From Marsupella aquatica (Eukaryota; Marchantiophyta): a stretch of DNA of 64,000 nt. Below the pieces are notes generated by a model. The model worked only from the letters and a program-made list of their open reading frames with translations. It did not search any database and was not told the origin of the DNA. Shown in pieces: positions 9,965-20,665 of this stretch. Position numbers and translations under genes: made by a program. The stretch lies in the NCBI GenBank assembly GCA_973895155.1, contig OZ316891.1:25358001-25422000 (forward strand). The letters are read 5' to 3'. How positions within the stretch are numbered: position 1 is the first letter of the stretch; every line of letters begins with the position of its first letter.

Positions 9965-11960
9965 ATCCGGTTAAATGTATATCGGGTTGTGCGGGAGTGA
10001 TGGGTCCGAAGACCTGTCTGGATATGAGTGAGTCTAATTCTGAGTTGATGGCCGTCTCCCAAGCTGGCTTGTCTGAGTGTGTCTGTGCTTCCTGTACAGT
10101 TTTTGGTTCAGGGATCTCGTCGTCTATTTGATGTGAGATATGAAAAGCAAAGTGCTCGTCTACTTGTGTGTTTTCTCGATTCCAGATGTGTCCGGTACTA
10201 TTATAGTTGATTGCTATCTCCTCATGCTCCTCAGTGGGTTCGATGGTGAGCAGTGCTGTTGGGGGTGCCGGTGTAGGGGGTACAGACCTGCGTTGGCGTG
10301 GTTGCTTGTCACCTGATCCGAGAGGTCGTCCACGCTTTGCCCTGGGTGCTGCCTCTGTGGCTGGAGGTTCTAAGCCTTGTATTCTCGATGGTGCATTAGC
10401 AGCTGGTACGTGTGATCTTGTGACTGTAGCTGCATCTGCGAAGGAATCAGGTAGTCTTTCCATCATTTGCGTGAGGTGTATTATCCGCTGTACTTCTGTG
10501 TCTGTTTGGTTGGTTCTCGGGTCATTCCAGAATGGGGATTGTAATTGCCAAGTGAGCTCCATCTGTGGTGTCATGTATGTTGTGTTGGCTGTGTTTAGTT
10601 TTGGATATATTTCTTCGTAGAAGTGGCAGTCTATGAAGCGGGCCTTGAAGACGTCTGTTGTGGTCGGTTCCAGGTATCGGATTATGGAAGTAGAATCAAA
10701 ACCAACGTATATACCCTCCTGTCGTTGTGGGCCCAGTTTAGTTTGTTTGGGGCCCATAATTGGTACTAAGACCTGGCAACCAAAGGTTCGCAGGTGGGAG
10801 ATGGACGGGATATTGCCGAAGGCAAGGTGGTGGGGTGTATTAGTGTTAAAGGCGGATGGTCTGTAACTTAGGAGAGCTGCAGCGTGCAATATGGCGTGTC
10901 CCCAGGCAGATGTGGGGAGGGATGTGTGCATGAGGAGTGGTCTGGCTATGGTCTGGAGTCTTTTTATGAGGGATTCTGCGATCCCGTTCTGGAAGTGGAC
11001 ATGTGCCATCAGGTATTGTATGTCTATTCCCGCTGTTGCGCAGAAGTCTTTGAAGTGCTTGGATGTAAATTTGCCGGCGTTGTCGACTCGTAATGTTCTG
11101 ATTGGATAGTCTGGGAACTGTGCCTTTAGTCGGAGTATGTGTCCAAGTATTCGAGGGAATACCATATTTCTAGTTGATAGTAGGGATACTCTGGACCACT
11201 TTGATGACGCGCAAATGATAGCGAGGAAGAATCGGAATGGGCCACTCTGCGGGGTTATGGGTCCACATACATCCACATGGAGTCTCTCGAGAAAATTGGG
11301 AATTTCTCTTTCAGTGGTGTTAGGTGCTGGTCTTATTGTCAGCTTGCCCTTGGAGCAGGCTATGCAGCCAAATTTTATTGATGTTGGGTGGACTGTTGGT
11401 GGGATGCCCCGGGTGCTTCGAATTATTCTTTGGGACATTGTAGTGCCCGGATGTCCCAATCTTTTGTGCCAGATTTTGGTGATGGGTTGTAGGGGGGCAT
11501 TGGTGTATAAGCTGTAGGTCCGAGTGACATAAAAGCCATGTGGGAAGGCTTTTAAGGTTTCTTTGGTCTGGTTTCCTGCCGGGGTTTCGGAGATTATGTG
11601 GAGGACTTCCTCATTGTTGAGGGTGCCAATAGAAATGTGAAGGTTATTGGCCCTGATATCACGGAAGCTAAGCAGGTTTCTGGTTGCTTTTGGTGCGTAA
11701 ATTGCGGATTGTATTCTGATGGTTGTACCCCCAGGTAGTATCACTGTTGCTGGGCCGTGTCCTTCCTTTATTTGCTGTTGTCCCATTATTGTGGTGATTC
11801 TGCGGTTGGATGGGTGGATTTCACTAAAGTATTCTCTGTCCCGCAGGATGGAGTGTGATGTTGCGCTATCGACAATACAGTGGTGGGGGTCGTCAGGGGA
11901 GGATGATTTGGCATTGTGGATTATCATGTGGATTTCAGGTAGGATCTCACTAGAGTCCAT
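9965..11960 (-). pseudogene. pol: Copia pol: protease, GAG-pre-integrase, integrase and start of RT
   Basis: The frame from about 11960 begins with an aspartic protease whose active site reads CIVDSATSHSIL, a usual copia form. The GAG-pre-integrase region with its zinc-binding His/Cys follows (KRLGHPG, GCIACSKGK). The integrase core has its acidic triad in LHVDVCGP, LRVDNAGKF and NGIAESLIKR. A Pro/Arg linker follows, then the RT N-terminus (WETAINSELDSLISRQVFGP). Homology to copia RT ends after the Gly codon at 9966-9968. The next base fits the Tyr codon usual at that place, so the cut at 9964/9965 matches insertion of gypsy A. No RT catalytic site is present in the window. Confidence 0.88.
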
Positions 11961-12035
11961 GAATGTGCTGTAGGTGGTTGTGTCATTGGGAGATACGCTC
12001 TATTGGTAGAGTGCTACTAGGTGTGTTGGGGCCCT

Positions 12036-12908
12036 GCATACTTTCTTGATGTGGCCCTTGGTTCCACAACGGTGGCATGTTGGGGGTTTTCGGGTGTCTC
12101 TGGTTCTCATATTACTTGTGTCTCTGTCCCAAGGTTTTCTGGTGTTGTTGTTTCTGTATCCAAATCTTCCTCGACCTCATCCTCGTCTCGAGTATGCGGT
12201 GCTCCAGCCTCTTCCCTGGTTGTAAGAGCTCCGGCCCATGTATGTTCCTCTCCCTCTCCCTCTAGTGGTATTCCACCTCTCCGAACGTGGTGCTATGTAA
12301 TGGGACTCTGGGTTTGGTTGAGGTGGAAGCGTGCCTGGTGGGCGTTCTTGGGTGTTCCGTAGTAACAGGAGTTGGTGTTTTTCCGCCAGTAGCATGTGCG
12401 CCATTAGTTCAGAGTATCTGGTAAAGTTCATGTTCCGATATTGGGTTGAGAGTACTAAGTTTGTGGAATGCAAAGTTGATAATGTCTTCTCAATCTGCTC
12501 CTCGTCCGTCACTAGGTGGCCACATGTGGCCAGTTGGGCTACGATTCGAAACAACTCACTGTTGTAATCAGCCATCATTTTGTGGTCTTGGACGCGCAAA
12601 TTAACCCAATCGTGTCTTGCCGCTGGCAGGAAGATAATTTGCGTGTGGTTGAATCGCGCGCTGAGGTCGTCCCACAGTCTCCTTGGGTTGTATTCGTTCA
12701 TGTACTGCTGTTTGAGAGGTTCTTCGAGGTGGTGGCGGATGAGGATCAGAGCCTTGGCCTTCTCTTGTAGCGTCGTTCCGGCATCGGTGATTACTGTATC
12801 TTGTAGGTTCTTGGCAGCCAAGTGTGAGTCAACGTCCAATGTCCATGACAAGTAGTTAGAGCCGTCAATCTTCAGAGCTTGGAAATTGAGTTTCTCAATA
12901 GAATCCAT
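12036..12908 (-). pseudogene. gag: Copia gag with zinc knuckle, frame broken
   Basis: The likely start is ATG at 12906-12908 (MDSIEKLNFQALKIDGSNYL). The frame encodes a UBN2-type gag domain to about 12380, then an Arg/Gly-rich stretch (TTRGRGRGTYMGR), and stops at 12177. One CCHC knuckle, CHRCGTKGHIKKVC, lies at 12036-12077 beyond the stop. A frameshift or nonsense change therefore separates gag from its nucleocapsid part. It acts in RNA packaging. The fusion to pol probably ran through this segment originally. Confidence 0.8.
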
Positions 12909-13349
12909 GATTATCGGTAGAGTGTGCAATTGAAAAGGGGGAATTTGTGCCACTTGTGTACACTATTTATATCATTGAATCGATGCCTCCTCTCGTCTCT
13001 CTTTAGTGCTCAACGTTGTTCATGTTCAACAAGCAGAAGAGGGATTATTGTATGCAATGTTCATGACTATAGAAAAGAAATTTTGGAGGGTATGTTACGG
13101 AATCGGTTATGAGTATGCTGGATCTCCTTCAATCGTTGTGCTCCTTTGATTCGTGTCCGATTGCTTTTGCGACTTGTCTCGTCCCGGTGCTATCTTCGGG
13201 TCTTCCCTGCAAGTTGGTAAGGTCTCTACGTTCTTGATTGCTGTAAGAGAGAAAAAAGAATGGAGAATTTCTTGGTGATGGTATTCTTCCCTTCGTCGAG
13301 GCCCGATCGCTTCCCCCAATATCAGTCGTAAAAAAAATTGCACGTGAGC
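12909..13349 (-). other. Copia 5' leader
   Basis: About 440 bp lie between the primer site and the gag start. I see no supported gene. Short frames here look random. Confidence 0.6.
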
Positions 13350-13366
13350 CCTTCGTGCTGATAACA
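13350..13366 (-). other. Copia primer-binding site
   Basis: Immediately after the LTR, the minus strand reads TGTTATCAGCACGAAGG. It resembles the initiator-Met tRNA type site TGGTATCAGAGC used by many plant copia elements, with differences. The position directly next to the LTR end CAACA supports the call. Confidence 0.65.
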
Positions 13367-13503
13367 TGTTGAACGTGAACTACAATCATACTTCCTTCAT
13401 CCTTGAGTAAATACATATAGGTTCCTTAAGGAGGAGCGGTTAAGGTAGTTATCCTTAACCCTAGTAGAGTATACTTAACCTGGTTCTAACCTGGGTTATA
13501 ACA
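13367..13503 (-). repeat. 5' LTR of copia C, 137 bp
   Basis: On the minus strand it starts TGTTATAACCCAGG and ends CACGTTCAACA, giving TG...CA ends next to the primer site. It is short, as in several plant copia lineages. Its partner is outside the window, so the right edge rests on the TG end only. Confidence 0.7.
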
Positions 13504-13612
13504 GTCACAACATGATCAGTGGATGATGCAGTGAATCACAATTCAACTCTGCATTATGAAATATCTCGGTAACATTTGGCACCATGGATGCAGTTGTTTG
13601 TAAGTTTAGGCT
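13504..13612. other. Scrap of sequence between copia C and element D, probably part of CACTA E
   Basis: No gene. It is the left flank of element D. The right flank of D is the 3' end of the second gene of CACTA E. This stretch should therefore be the region just downstream of that gene. Confidence 0.5.
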
Positions 13613-13621
13613 AAAACTACA
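13613..13621. repeat. 9-bp target-site duplication of element D (left)
   Basis: AAAACTACA is repeated exactly at 56598-56606 on the other side of the element. Nine bases is the usual Mutator-superfamily duplication. Confidence 0.85.
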
Positions 13622-13658
13622 GGGCCCAACCTCTGTGACAGGAAATAGGAAACAGTAA
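13622..13658 (+). repeat. Left terminal inverted repeat of element D
   Basis: It starts GGGCCCAACCTCTGTGACAG and continues to GGAAACAGTAA. The inner 26 bases match the inverted right end with one difference (T for C). Confidence 0.75.
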
Positions 13659-13810
13659 TGCTCATAACAGGAAAAAGAGTGCAACAAAACAGGAGATTAC
13701 CTACTATCATCAACAAAACATGACATAATTCTGGACAAAAAGGAGACCAAGTTCAATCGGAACTCCAATATTTTTAGGGCGGAATACAACAATATCGAAA
13801 GACCTTTTAC

Positions 13811-13892
13811 TAGCGCCGAGCGCTACCCAAATACTTGTTGCCAGATAAAACAACATTACAAAATGCCGGCCTTTAACTAGCGCCGACCGCTA
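13811..13892. repeat. Two 15-bp palindromes downstream of element D transposase
   Basis: TAGCGCCGAGCGCTA lies at 13811-13825 and TAGCGCCGACCGCTA at 13878-13892. Both are in the noncoding 3' flank of the transposase gene. Confidence 0.9.
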
Positions 13893-13963
13893 ACAAAATA
13901 TTTGTTACCGTTAAAAACGGCAACCCAAAAATGCCCGTTCAATGTCTAGTAGATTGAAAAGAA

Positions 13964-16900
13964 TTATTCTAAACCATGCGAATTCCTCCTTCCTATGATG
14001 TACTGGAGTTCTCCAACAGTCAAAATTGGCTGGCTTGGTAAGACCGAATCCAACGGATCAAGCTTGAAGATTGTTTTGTAAACCCAGTACAAATGTTTAC
14101 AAGGCATGAAAGGTCTTCCTCAAGAATGTCGGTGAAAGAAGTCCTCACAAGAGCAACAAGGGAATACGCAAATCTGCACCCAATAAGTGTTTGCTGTCCT
14201 TAGATGAGCGTGTGTTTGGATGAGTAATCGTTTCCCATATGAGTTCCCCGAGGAAACGTCCAATTCTGTGATAAGAGTCATTGTTTCCTTTGCAGCAGAT
14301 TTGATCCTTCTATGGTATTCCTGAGTAAGATTTGATCTGGGGTTCATTGGGCGCCCATTCCTAGTTCGAGCACGGATGTTGATTTGTGCCATATTGATCT
14401 TCTTAGGAAAAATATCAATATTGATTCTCAAGTCAAAAGGCGTAGGGTTGGCAGGCATGCTTTGGTGGTGTTGTCTGGAGATTGCAACACCCTGTTCTTC
14501 CAGGAAACGTAACTCCAAGTTTGACAAATGTGTTCCTGTTAGTACTGGCAAGGAAACTGGATAAGGAGGCAGGTTAGCAATGCCTTGACGTGGGCGGCTT
14601 TTCCAACAACTGCCGTTGGGGCAAAACCACACGAACTCGGCATGAGGTTCACTCCTAAACAGGCGATGTCCCTTCGCAACAATTCCAATCACTCCAGCAT
14701 TAGAAGGATATCCAACCTTCTTAATCCAGTTTCGACACTCATCACAATCGCATCTACTTGACAATGTCCCATTACACTGAGGACCAGGCCCAAGTCTTGA
14801 AATTCGACGAAGATGCCAAGACCCAGGTTCAACGACCGACTCCAAAAGCGACGTGTCAGGGAGGACTGGAGTTTGGTCCATTTGAGAGACTTCTGGTAAT
14901 GTGGAAAATTCTTCACCTGGACCAGAAGCAGATGCGTCTGGCAAGTCACTCGGGCCCTCACTCCCAGTCAAATCGATCGGTGTCTCAAGAACACTTGGTG
15001 GAATATGAGAAAATGGAGCCGAGTTCAGATTTCTCCGTTTCAAACCCCGTGTATTCGGTGTTGTTATCAGAATGGTGTCATGACGATGGGAGTCTTGTGC
15101 CAAGACATTCCTTGTCGCTGGACCTTTTCTTTTGATAGATTTGGTTACAAAATCACCGTTCAATGGAGTACTCCTCTCCAAATCAAATTCCGCCGCATTA
15201 GCTAGTAGCAAATTAGAAGCCTCTTCGAACAATCAAGGGGATCCAGCCAGGTCCGCTGAACGGAAAGCTAGTTCAAATACCATAGGACCTGTTCCTCTAT
15301 GTAACCCATCCCGATAGGCAGTATAAGCAGCAATTTGAGAGATTGCACGATTGTGGTCAATTTTACAACCCTCAAATAATCCAACAGTTTTCTTCCCTTG
15401 CCAAGCTTTCATGATACCATGAACTGCCTCAGATCCAGTGCAGTTAGGAATCATCCCTCCTTCTTGTGCACTTTTGCTCTGCAGGATGGCCAGAGTTCGT
15501 CAAATCTCAAAATCTACTTTTGGAAGATAAGTTGATATTCTTCAACAATATGTATCAATTAAAGGTAGCGCCAGGCGCAGACCAAAACGCTGAGAGAATC
15601 AAGAAAAAAAAGGTGTTAATAATAGCGCCAAGCGCTAGTATGGAAGTGTCTATTCAATAAGTAAAAAATGGTGATACTTACAAGTCGAATAAAATTTCCC
15701 CATTGCCACCATCTTACAACCCACCAAGAGATCCATCCCTGCAGCATCCGAAGCTTCCCGGGAATGCAATTGCTAGATCTCCACCACAAATCAATTTCTC
15801 GGGAAATCCTGTAAGCTTCGACAAACGTTGATGCATTTCTGAGCTTGTCCTAGAGGAGGTGATGCTCAGAACGTTTGTCTTCAAGCACTCCTTCGATAGA
15901 ATGGCGGTGCAAAGATTGGTAAAAATGAAAAGCATCCGATCTCTCTTTCTCCGGATTTGGATGGCCCCCAAAGAAAATGTTTCTGACCGCACGCCATCCC
16001 GACTGAGCATTATCAGCCATGAATCCATGAATTTGAACATCATCTACCCCATTTTCTAAAGCGACCTCGATCATTAATCTCCATGCTTTCTCAAGAGATT
16101 TAGTGTCCTCCGCTTTCAGCTCACACGTAAATATTGTACATAAAGCTCGATAGTTATGGTCATAAACATGGGCGCTAAAAGTACTCCAATCTTTTGACAT
16201 TCGTTTCATGACATCAAAACTCACCCACGCACCTTCAAGGGGTCCACCCTTTTTCATCTATCGCAACAAATCTACTCCAGATCCATGCCCTTTGATCGTC
16301 ATTTTGAAAATATGAGCTCGGTCCTCCTTAGAACCTTGCCCTGGAAGTAGATACCTTTGAACAAACGGGAACCTGACATTCTTCTGCATCCAAACCAGAT
16401 ATTCGAGGTCTCCTTGCCCGGCCTGATCTTTCCGGACACTCTTAAACAAGGCAGAGAACTTCTGCGGAGTCGAAACAAGCATAAGTGATTGCCAAATCTC
16501 ACTCTCTTCCATCTTTGAGATGTCATCAATAGATTCATCTAGTGCATCCTTAAGAGATCCAGTGATCGCATTTTTCAAAACACTTGGCGAGGAAGAAGGA
16601 TTCTTCAAATGCTCTTTCCGAATCTCTTCGACCGCTATCATCTCCAAACTTCTAGACCAGACCTTTCAACACGGATGGTTATGGACACCCATATGCACTG
16701 CAAGGCATGACATATGTTGCGTTGTCGCTGAATCCAGGAGAACTTGTGGGTACATGTAAAACATTTTTGCGGAACAGGAGTCCAAACAGAACGGAAGTTG
16801 AAGACAATACCGACAAACAATCCCTCCTGAATCAATCAACTTTCCTGGACAATGTTGGCCTCCCAACTTGGGGGTCCCTTCCCAGGAGCTACAATTCCTA

Positions 16901-17709
16901 CCATTTGTTCTGGTATAAAACTCGCATGATTTGTTTTGGCATTCAAGTGATCCGCTACAGCTGACTTTACCAAACTCCCACATCTTCTTCGGCAAAACAT
17001 TTGCAGAAGTAGGAAGAATTCGAGTCTAGAGATAGCAATCCTTCGAACGGTCCATGTTAAGGAGACGCTTCCCCTTTGAACCCACACAATCGACAAGCGG
17101 AAGCTCAAATATGACATTGCCGTTGTAAGTTTTGGGAAGAAATTCTACTTGCTCGTGCTTGAAAGTCTCTGATCGTACAAATCGAGATAGCTCACTTTGA
17201 CCAGTCGATTTCAGAAGGGCGTCTAATGCGCTCCTTTTGTAAACTATAGCAAGAGAAGGAGATTTAAGAAGCTTGTCACCTCCACTGTCTTCCGTTGAGG
17301 TACTACATTGATGCATTGGAAATGAATTCATTAACAAATGACACTCTTCACGCTTGATGTTCCTAATGTCAATTGGCAATTGAGAGACAGGGGAAGAGTC
17401 ATCGCCATCAGACGTGAGGTCAATGACCTCTGTTGGTGCATCCACCGTCTCTAGTTTCACTACTTTTCCTCGGAGGAAAAACGTGTACTCGACACCGCAG
17501 TGCAGTTCCCACCATTTTTGACCAAAAATGTAAAAAGAATTCACTACCCCCTCGGCAACTGTCCCTAGGCTTTGAATGTCTTTCCTCCTAACATCAAACC
17601 TTCCGCAAAGATAATCCTCACTCACACGCTGATTACCATCTCCGTAAGTCACAGGAACGCTAATTACGTCTCCCATTTCAGGACATTTTACCCTAATAAC
17701 CCGTGACAT
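13964..17709 (-). pseudogene. Mutator-like transposase (zinc finger, DDE-type core, SWIM finger) with six stops
   Basis: ATG 17709 (MSRVIRVKCPEMGDVISVPV) starts exon 1, 17709-15682. A 203-bp GT-AG intron (15479-15681) precedes exon 2, 15478-13964, for about 1180 codons. An N-terminal region with acidic linkers is followed by a Cys/His cluster ending AVHMGVHNHP, like a WRKY-GCM1/FLYWCH finger (about 16990-16670). The catalytic core follows, with acidic candidates in WVSFDVMKR and FMADNAQSGWRAV. The C-terminus has a SWIM pattern (CSC...PFMPCKHLYWV). In-frame stops lie at 17026, 16666, 16258, 15850, 15233 and 14120. Each is one C-to-T step from CAG or CGA. There is no frameshift. The protein would cut and join element ends. 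Confidence 0.78.
15566..15637. repeat. Two 15-bp palindromes in the transposase intron
   Basis: TAGCGCCAGGCGCAG lies at 15566-15580 and TAGCGCCAAGCGCTA at 15623-15637. Both fall inside the 203-bp intron of the transposase gene. Confidence 0.9.
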
Positions 17710-18692
17710 TCTGACAGAATGGCAAAATGGTAAGGGTGTTTCCAGCCTCGGTTTATTATTTCCCTCAAGTAAATCATCAAGAACAAAGAAACCACACCCG
17801 GACGCAAAAAATATTTAGAACTTTACCGTTAACTCAACGGATAAATTTGAGATAAATGGCAACGGATGACCGTTGAAAACAAAATGTTTCCGTTAATTTA
17901 ATGGACATTTCACAACGGAGAATAATAGCACCAAGCGCTAGCAAAAACACTACCAGATCTCTGTTCAAAAGCGTGAAATTTAAAATCAGAATTCTGCAAA
18001 ATGTGACATTGTTTGATACTATACATTGATAGCGCCTGGCGCTATTATTGCGGAAAATGAAAAAACAAGAGATTCTCATATATATGATCGAACATTTGAA
18101 AGATTTTACGAATGTTAGACAACAATCAATAATAGCGTCGGGCGCTATTATAGAAACTCAGTGGATTGCTAGTATTTCAGGGTCAACTCACTAGAAAATA
18201 TGTATACTTTTTGGTCTAGGAGGAGTGGTGTTTATGATATCACCGGGCGCTATTAATGTTTATCCTCCGAGTTGTCTGTCCAACGGATATTTGTAACGGT
18301 AACTTTATGCCTGTGTGACCATTTTTACCTCTTGAATGAATGTTAATTATGAGATTCTTCGTTACATTTGAGTAGCCACGTCAGTACTATATGCCAACTG
18401 TCCCTTTCTCTTTGGTTCGATTGCTCGATTACCTGATATTTTTCATCATGGAACATTCATATTTAAGTCAGCTGTCGGTCTTTTTAGGATCTTTTTCCTG
18501 TCAAAGGTCAATTTGACAGATCTGATCTTGCTGTGTGATTTGCTATCGTGTCATTCTATTGCGGGAAAACGGTCTCCATACTGGCTGTTTCGGACGTGGG
18601 TCGTATCTATTCGGTTGCAACAGTACGTTACAGGCCTTCGTGAGTGGCTGAGAACTCTCCAAATTTTAGGGCCAAAGGCTCTTTATCCAGAT
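17710..18692. promoter_or_regulatory. Divergent intergenic region of element D
   Basis: These 983 bp separate the two head-to-head genes of element D and hold no supported gene. Both promoters should lie here. Four palindrome copies cluster between 17926 and 18252, the densest group in the element. Their position suits a shared regulatory or protein-binding region, but no binding is shown by sequence alone. Confidence 0.6.
17926..18252. repeat. Four 15-bp palindromes between the divergent genes
   Basis: TAGCACCAAGCGCTA lies at 17926-17940, TAGCGCCTGGCGCTA at 18030-18044 (perfect 7-bp arms) and TAGCGTCGGGCGCTA at 18133-18147. TATCACCGGGCGCTA at 18238-18252 is the most degraded. Most differences from the consensus are transitions. 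Confidence 0.9.
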
Positions 18693-19457
18693 ATGGACAA
18701 CACTTCCATGGGTAATTCTCAAACATCGGAGACATCTTTCGCTGGTTCTGTTTACACACGACGCGTTACTCGCTCGATTGCATCGCATTCTCTTCGGAAC
18801 TCTGCGCAGACTTTCCCAACGCAGAGACGAGGTATCATGGAGAATTCGAGTGATTTCATCATGGAAGACGGGTGTGAAGGGTCGCTAGCAATGGGAGACG
18901 TGATTGCCAAACATGCAATGTCGTTCGGCACTGATTTCAGAGGAGAGCCCAAGGACCCTCCGCGTATACCGCTTTGTCGCCTAGTCAATATGGAAGTTGT
19001 TCGGACTCTCCAGAAGGAGAGTGCTTCAATCAAGAAGCTAAAAGAATCATTTCGCAGTTCCAGTTACAACTCCTCCATTGGAATGCGATTCTATGTGCAA
19101 CCCGCTGATTCTGAAGGCGTCATCCAATTTTGTACCCCCGAAATCCGTGAGAGTTGGGATGCTGTCTGGACAGTCCAGAATGAGAAATTTGAAGCGGACT
19201 GTGAAGCTGATCCAGATTTCCTTGTCTTAAAAGACAAGATGTTTTGTGTGTTCGACGGGAATCATCGTCTGTATTCCTGGTCGCAGGTAACAAAAGAGAA
19301 CCCCAAAAATGTCAAGTACCACCCTCGTGTGCTATGCACTGTGTTCAAGGGAGATCGAGGTTCTCTTATTGAGATTGAAGCCGCCATGCACACTATCAAT
19401 CAGTAAGTTTGGTCATTTTCTTTGATTTGGACAAATTTTCAATTGTGGGATTTTGGT

Positions 19458-19472
19458 TAGCGTTTGGCGCTA
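19458..19472. repeat. 15-bp palindrome in intron 1 of the ParB-like gene
   Basis: TAGCGTTTGGCGCTA lies inside the 91-bp intron 19403-19493. Confidence 0.85.
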
Positions 19473-20660
19473 ACAAATTATGGTTGTATACAGATTGGGG
19501 CAAGCCGTTGTAGAACCGTCGTGGATCCTCGATGCTGACAGAATTGGTCGGATTCTGTCCCATGACCTTGATTATTACAAGACGATAATTGACGCCAGAA
19601 ACTTCAAACGCTTTGAGGCAATTCGCGCAAAGACAAGGAAAGGCTCTTGGTATACGAAGAAGATGCCTTTGGAGGCCTTGTGTACATCTTGTGTGAGAAC
19701 AAGATCAAGTCATACTCTGTGCAATTCAAACTGGACATGGCGACTGCAAACACTCAAGGGAGGCCGTGGTCAAAGGATGAGGTCACCAAGCGTCATGCGG
19801 CAATGATGAAGGAGGCCACAAAAGAATGGAGCGTGAAGACCTCAAAGATCACTCCACTCCTTAGCCCCGAATTCGAAGATTTTCTGTCAACATGTGCGGA
19901 AATGTACACGCTGACAGAGAAAAACAAGCGATAACGGAAAGCAGACGCTGTGGTTTGCACGATGGATCGTGCTCGTCTCTTTACTGCCGTCTCAGCTTTG
20001 AACCCAAAGTTGTGTTCCACTCTTCTTGTGGCGCATTGCACGCCCGAACTTTGCAAGCAATTTTTCCATCCGCCGAGTGTGAACGACGAACCAGTTAAAC
20101 AATGGTGTCACACTTGGCACATGTGGAGTTGGATCGAAGGAATTTCAATGGGGATGATGCAGACAGCTCTCAGACAAGTTCAATCTGTCATGCCTCCGGA
20201 ACGACTTGTCACAGGAGGTGTAGAAACTTTTGATGCTTTAGTGCAGACCATTTGCAATGATTTCAAAAGTTACGGAGATACAGTCAAGGCAAAGTTTTTT
20301 AACACAATGTGGGCATCAAAGTACGGGGAGAAAGAAGATTTTTCTTCCCAAAACCAGAAGCGGGCAAAGAGATACCTTTATCGGTTCTTCTTGTCGATGG
20401 AGAGCAATTCTTCTGAATATTTCTGGGCTTATCCTCCTGCGTTCCAGAGGTGGTCGGTCATGGATGGGGATGATTTCAGTGAGGTTTACTCGATGTATCC
20501 TGCAGAAGGAGCCAATCCTCCACGTGACATTTCCGTTTGGGAGCGAACAAACTGTCCCTGGTACCTTGATACTGATAAGTGGGATACACCTTTTGATGAA
20601 TCTGAGAAAGACGCCTTTTTGAAATTGTCCAAATCTTTAGTTCCTCGCAAATGGTTGTCT

Positions 20661-20665
20661 GAGAT
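20661..20665. repeat. Target-site duplication of gypsy B (left)
   Basis: GAGAT is repeated at 53123-53127. With one copy removed, the interrupted exon reads across in frame. Confidence 0.9.

Larger units (their letters stand above)
9965..13503 (-). mobile_element. Ty1/copia retrotransposon C, interrupted by gypsy A
   Basis: On the minus strand, from right to left: a 137-bp LTR, a primer site, a leader, gag with a zinc knuckle, then protease, integrase and the very start of reverse transcriptase. Protease-integrase-RT order is diagnostic of copia. Coding stops at 9965, where gypsy A begins, with a likely A duplication ATCCG at 9965-9969. The rest of RT, RNase H and the other LTR should lie beyond the left edge of the window. 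The element is split rather than truncated. Its right flank begins GTCAC at 13504. Confidence 0.85.
18693..20665 (+). pseudogene. ParB-like / methylase-like gene of element D, 5' part (exons 1 and 2 and part of exon 3)
   Basis: The first in-frame ATG is 18693 (MDNTSMGNSQTSE). Exon 1 (18693-19402) ends with a ParB/sulfiredoxin-like segment whose core is CVFDGNHRLYSW. That matches the DGxHR pattern of ParB N-terminal folds. A 91-bp intron (19403-19493) preserves the frame. The next exon starts LGQAVVEPSWILD. A one-base frame change near 19640 and TAA at 19932-19934 break it. Coding then runs to 20665 through an unrecognised helical, Trp-rich region (HTWHMWSWIEGIS). Gypsy B interrupts the exon after GAGAT at 20661-20665, and the frame resumes at 53128. 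The ParB call rests on one motif and general context. Confidence 0.65.

Noticed and set aside
10207-11973. Several plus-strand frames across the copia element
   Set aside because: They lie opposite the clear integrase and protease coding and match no family.
13811-18252. The palindromes as a CRISPR-like array
   Set aside because: Spacing is irregular overall, spacers are introns and promoter sequence, and the genome is eukaryotic.
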